From Chondrilla cf. caribensis (Eukaryota > Porifera > Demospongiae > Chondrillida > Chondrillidae): DNA of 64,000 bases. The notes beneath the pieces were generated by a model that was not told where the DNA came from, made no database searches, and saw nothing but the letters and a program-made list of their open reading frames with translations. Positions 55,255 through 64,000 of the stretch are shown here, piece after piece; position 1 is the first letter of the stretch, and the number at the start of each line of letters is the position of its first letter. The translations under genes and the position numbers were made by a program. Location of the stretch: NCBI GenBank assembly GCA_964020155.1, contig OZ026567.1:3350850-3414849 (forward strand), given 5' to 3'.

Positions 55255-57201
55255 GCATGCACACACACACGTACACACACATACGTACATACACAAAACT
55301 CTCCATTTTCATTGAGGTTACAACAATCGAAACTTGTCAGTTCACTGTCAACTGACCTCTTATGCTTTTCAGGATCATGCTCAGCACCACAATGACACCC
55401 AACATCGCTGTGACAACCATCAGCAGTATTCCAACAAATACACCCAGTCCAGCGATTGCTCCTGAACCACTCCCCCCTCCACCATTTTGAGTTGGTGTAC
55501 CTACATACATACATTATTGGGGATTCAGTTCTCGCACAATATTTTGCAATTTATCACAATTATATTCAATACAGCCTATCACATAGTGTTCATTTTTATT
55601 TTACATTCTCACTGTGTTGCTGTTGCCAATGTTTAGATGGACAAAATATTCCAAATTTTAAATTGCATTACATTAATGTTAATTAGTGGTTAAGACATGG
55701 GCACAAGGGCATTATGACATATAAATACCGAGTCCGAGGGCGAGTGTATTTTATATGTCATAATGCCCGAGTGTCCATGTCTTAACCATTATAGCATCCG
55801 TTGCTAACGCTTTATACTGTTGCTAGCGCTTTATACATTATAAAATTGCTGTATAATGGTACTGTTTCTATGGTAACGGATGCTATTCATTATTATAGGT
55901 ACATTACTATTAATTATTATTATGTACAATTAGTAGGTCTGAAGTATGCAATTTAAGGTCTTGATGTATACAAATTGAGTATAACTAATATACTGTACTT
56001 ACATATGTATGTATTTAGTAGCAAGAAAATACCTGGACAAGTATCTCACTTTTGCTAGTACTTCCTGTGTTTTTTGGTTGAAAGTCAATTTGTAGCAAAG
56101 CATTGGGTCTTTGTTGTGTGTAGCAGCTACTTGTGAAAGTCGTATTATTTTCGCTCACGCATGTCTCCTCAAGGATCCATTGTTGTATGGTCAAAATAGG
56201 AAGATGTCGGTTAATTATTGCTTTTTCTGTCTGGGTTGATTGCAGTAAGGTTATCCCAATGAAGTCACTTTTTGTAACATGGAATCCAGGGTCAATGGTA
56301 ATGTTGCCCTTCTCATCCATTGTTGGATATCTTTTGTTACTGTTCCGAGTTTCATTGAATGCCCAGGTTCTAAACTGTAAAAATTTCCCATCACTCCATC
56401 TCCATAGCGATAGAATTCCGTGGAGGTTTTGTTCCCAAGTTAATTTGTAACCATTTTCAGACTGACGTTTTCTAATATACCATGGTATTATAACTCTCTT
56501 TAAGGTCCCACTACATGTGAAATTAAGGTCTGGGAAGAGATATGTTTTATCATACTCAGTAGCTGCAATCAAAGTGTCGTACTGGTTGTATTGGTCACTG
56601 GCGGGTAAGTTTTTTCTGAACCCATGGTAGCATTGACCTGTAAGTAAATGTAAGAAATATAGCAGAACCGCTTAACTGGTCACTTTATACCTAGTTACCT
56701 ACTAGTTATGTAGTTTGATCTGGTTTATGTAATGTAGGAGATGTAGATGAAATACATGTGCTATAGTTAGAACATTGTTGAATTTTCCTATTTCAATGCA
56801 TCAATCTTCGTGAAACAGGCCCCCTACAACAAAGATTCATAAGGTTTCATACTCAATGAACACAGTATCTCTACATGTGTACATGTTCACGCTGTCGGTG
56901 ACTACTGATTTGTACATAGCCAAGTATAAATGAAGCAGTTTTGGACTGTCACTGAAGGTGTGCTAACCTTTCCATCTGTCTGCATGACCAAGTTAAGGTA
57001 TTGAAATACACAAGTCTGCAGGCTACCGACTACACAACCTCACAGACCACAGTACTGTAGGTGTTTCAAATCTTTATCTTCAAGTCCCTCTTAAATACAC
57101 TACCTACCTTCATTTGCTATAGCCAAGTTCACACTACCAAAGATAGCAGTGAGGAAAACCATGAGAAACACCCAATTAACAGAATCTGACTTCAACATCA
57201 T
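51146..57201 (-). CDS. R9: receptor tyrosine kinase with diverged ectodomain (710 aa)
   Basis: Exons: signal peptide 57108-57201, ectodomain 56050-56637, membrane 55357-55500, juxtamembrane 54708-54982, kinase 53638-53955, 53501-53568, 53057-53219, 52571-52777, 51931-52016, 51146-51335. The sum is 711 codons with stop. The ectodomain start ([10 protein letters not shown]) and [10 protein letters not shown] show kinship with R1 to R8, but most of it is unlike them. The ectodomain donor was chosen by phase (gtgaga at 56049); a stronger-looking donor at 56032 would break the frame. A Gly/Ser hinge precedes the span. Juxtamembrane tyrosines: [17 protein letters not shown]. Kinase motifs are complete; the DFG is followed by LSKD instead of MSRD, and the basic residue before WTAPEA is Arg. 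Confidence 0.87.
51660..51908 (+). repeat. Long (CA)n tract next to the R9 alpha-H exon donor
   Basis: About 250 bases of CA repeat with CG and TA variants. It ends 22 bases from exon 51931-52016, so the R9 transcript has a (UG)-rich run right after that 5' splice site. All open frames over it are artefacts. Confidence 0.95.
55138..55290 (+). repeat. (CA)n tract in R9 intron
   Basis: CA repeat with CG variants, about 67 bases downstream (in transcript sense) of the R9 membrane exon donor. Confidence 0.95.
55685..55889. mobile_element. Inverted-repeat element, short relative of 50277-50722
   Basis: Contains ggttaagacatgggcacaag, inverted at 55775-55792, then tatagcatccgttgctaacg and an inverted taacggatgctat end. 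The two palindromes lie side by side, not nested as at 50277. It is in the R9 intron between ectodomain and membrane exons. Confidence 0.75.
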
Positions 57202-57599
57202 CTTTAGTGTAGGATATAGTATGGGATTCTTCTCTACCTTCACCTCTCCTAGCTATAGGTCACTTGTTTGTGGCAAAACACAATATGTGTGTCATGACTT
57301 GACTCAATTATAATGTAAACAACGCTATATATGGCTTCCCTTTCGAGGCTTCCTAATGTACCTCAAAGCCGTACAAAGTTGTATGGGTGAAGAGTTGTTA
57401 TTTAATTAGCTATAGATAGTTTATTCGAATTTAATATACCTGGCTGGAGGCATCCTACCTTGTGTGCATGTGTGGGTGGGTGTTGTGTGGGAGTTAACGT
57501 TTGTGTGTGGGTGTGGGTGTGAGTTATGAGTCAGAAGCATCCAACAGTGTGTGTGGGGGTATGGGGGTGTGGGTGTGTGTGGGGGGGGTGGGGGTGTGC

Positions 57600-57652
<53 letters not shown>

Positions 57653-58046
57653 ATGTATGTGTCTGCAGGTTCTAAATTACATATTATTAAGCATTTATAA
57701 TTTATATACATATCACTACTGTAGCAAACATAGACAGACAATAACTATAGTAATGTATTAGTTCAACTAGTGTATAATACAGCGTCAATATCCTTGACAT
57801 AATCACACTGTGTAAAAGTTATAGTCCAATTACATATGCGTACCATAACTGGCAACAATGGTACTATGATACGTATACTGATATTGTGGCTAAATATAAT
57901 GGTTATACATGCATGATTGATGCTCAATACTAGTTATGTAGCATACATATGCTCATTCAATAACCTATATATTACCAGTTTTTTTAATTCTCTCAGGCTT
58001 GTTAATGTGTTATTCTTCACAGTAGGGGAAGCAGTTAGACTTTGCA
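57202..58046. other. Intergenic region R10-R9 with GT microsatellite
   Basis: Holds a GT-rich stretch 57470-57652, pure (GT)n at 57599-57652, and otherwise unique sequence. It must contain the R9 promoter; no clear core element was identified. No gene. Confidence 0.5.
57599..57652 (+). repeat. (GT)n microsatellite upstream of R9
   Basis: Pure GT repeat preceded by G-rich gtggggggggtgggggtgtg. About 400 bp upstream of the R9 start codon. Confidence 0.95.
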
Positions 58047-63966
<5,920 letters not shown>

Positions 63967-64000
63967 CTAAAAAATGTATACACAAATCTACAGTGTGCAA

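Noticed and set aside
56033..56050. Donor cag|gtattt at 56032 for the R9 ectodomain exon
   Set aside because: It would leave phase 0 and break the join to the membrane exon; the gtgaga donor 17 bases earlier in the transcript keeps the phase 1 seen in all relatives.

Overview
The window looks like animal nuclear DNA: AT-rich, with short spliced exons, many microsatellites and several families of small DNA transposons. All host genes found lie on the minus strand and belong to one family of single-pass receptors, five of them tyrosine kinases. A dense tandem array of receptor tyrosine kinases (RTKs) with a private ectodomain, together with tiny introns (57-59 nt), is what I would expect of a sponge (demosponge). 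That assignment is inference. No rRNA, tRNA or CRISPR array was seen.

I number the genes R1 to R10 from left to right; transcription runs right to left. R1 (1-3899, 3' end outside the window), R2 (7197-9265), R3 (10535-13153), R4 (14557-19754) and R5 (22987-27885) form a kinase-less group: signal peptide exon, ectodomain exon, small Ser/Thr/Pro stalk exons, one membrane span and a short tyrosine-bearing tail. R1's tail is outside the window, so its lack of a kinase is only presumed. R6 (28845-35116), R7 (36213-41980), R8 (42492-49718), R9 (51146-57201) and R10 (58047-63966, first exon outside the window) carry the same or a related ectodomain, a membrane span, a juxtamembrane region with several tyrosines, and a complete tyrosine kinase domain spread over six exons. 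I built each exon chain by hand from splice sites. For R2 to R9 the exon lengths sum to whole codons (191, 322, 321, 333, 665, 762, 715 and 710 aa).

The family is modular. The signal-peptide/ectodomain, ectodomain/stalk and stalk/membrane junctions are mostly phase 1 (some stalk junctions are phase 2), and the juxtamembrane/kinase junctions are phase 0. Several members look like products of exon shuffling: R2 lacks the ectodomain exon yet stays in frame; R1 lacks one stalk exon and a 2-base deletion in the next exon restores frame; R7 gained a Thr-rich mucin-like exon; R8 has an orphan signal-peptide exon in an intron; R1 and R8 share a 400 bp promoter plus first-exon block although they are 45 kb apart.

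The spaces between and inside genes hold mobile DNA: a Harbinger element with a complete HARBI1-like transposase and a frameshifted Myb/SANT-like partner inside R4 intron 1; a CACTA-like element whose empty site is preserved in the R3 paralogue; a hAT-like element with an 8 bp target duplication inside R8; several hairpin MITE families; 25 bp minisatellites upstream of R5 and R6; and long CA/TG tracts right next to kinase-exon splice sites.

Taken together the window reads as a clustered paired-receptor system: near-identical ectodomains joined either to a tyrosine kinase or to a short tail. The ligand and biological role cannot be read from the sequence.
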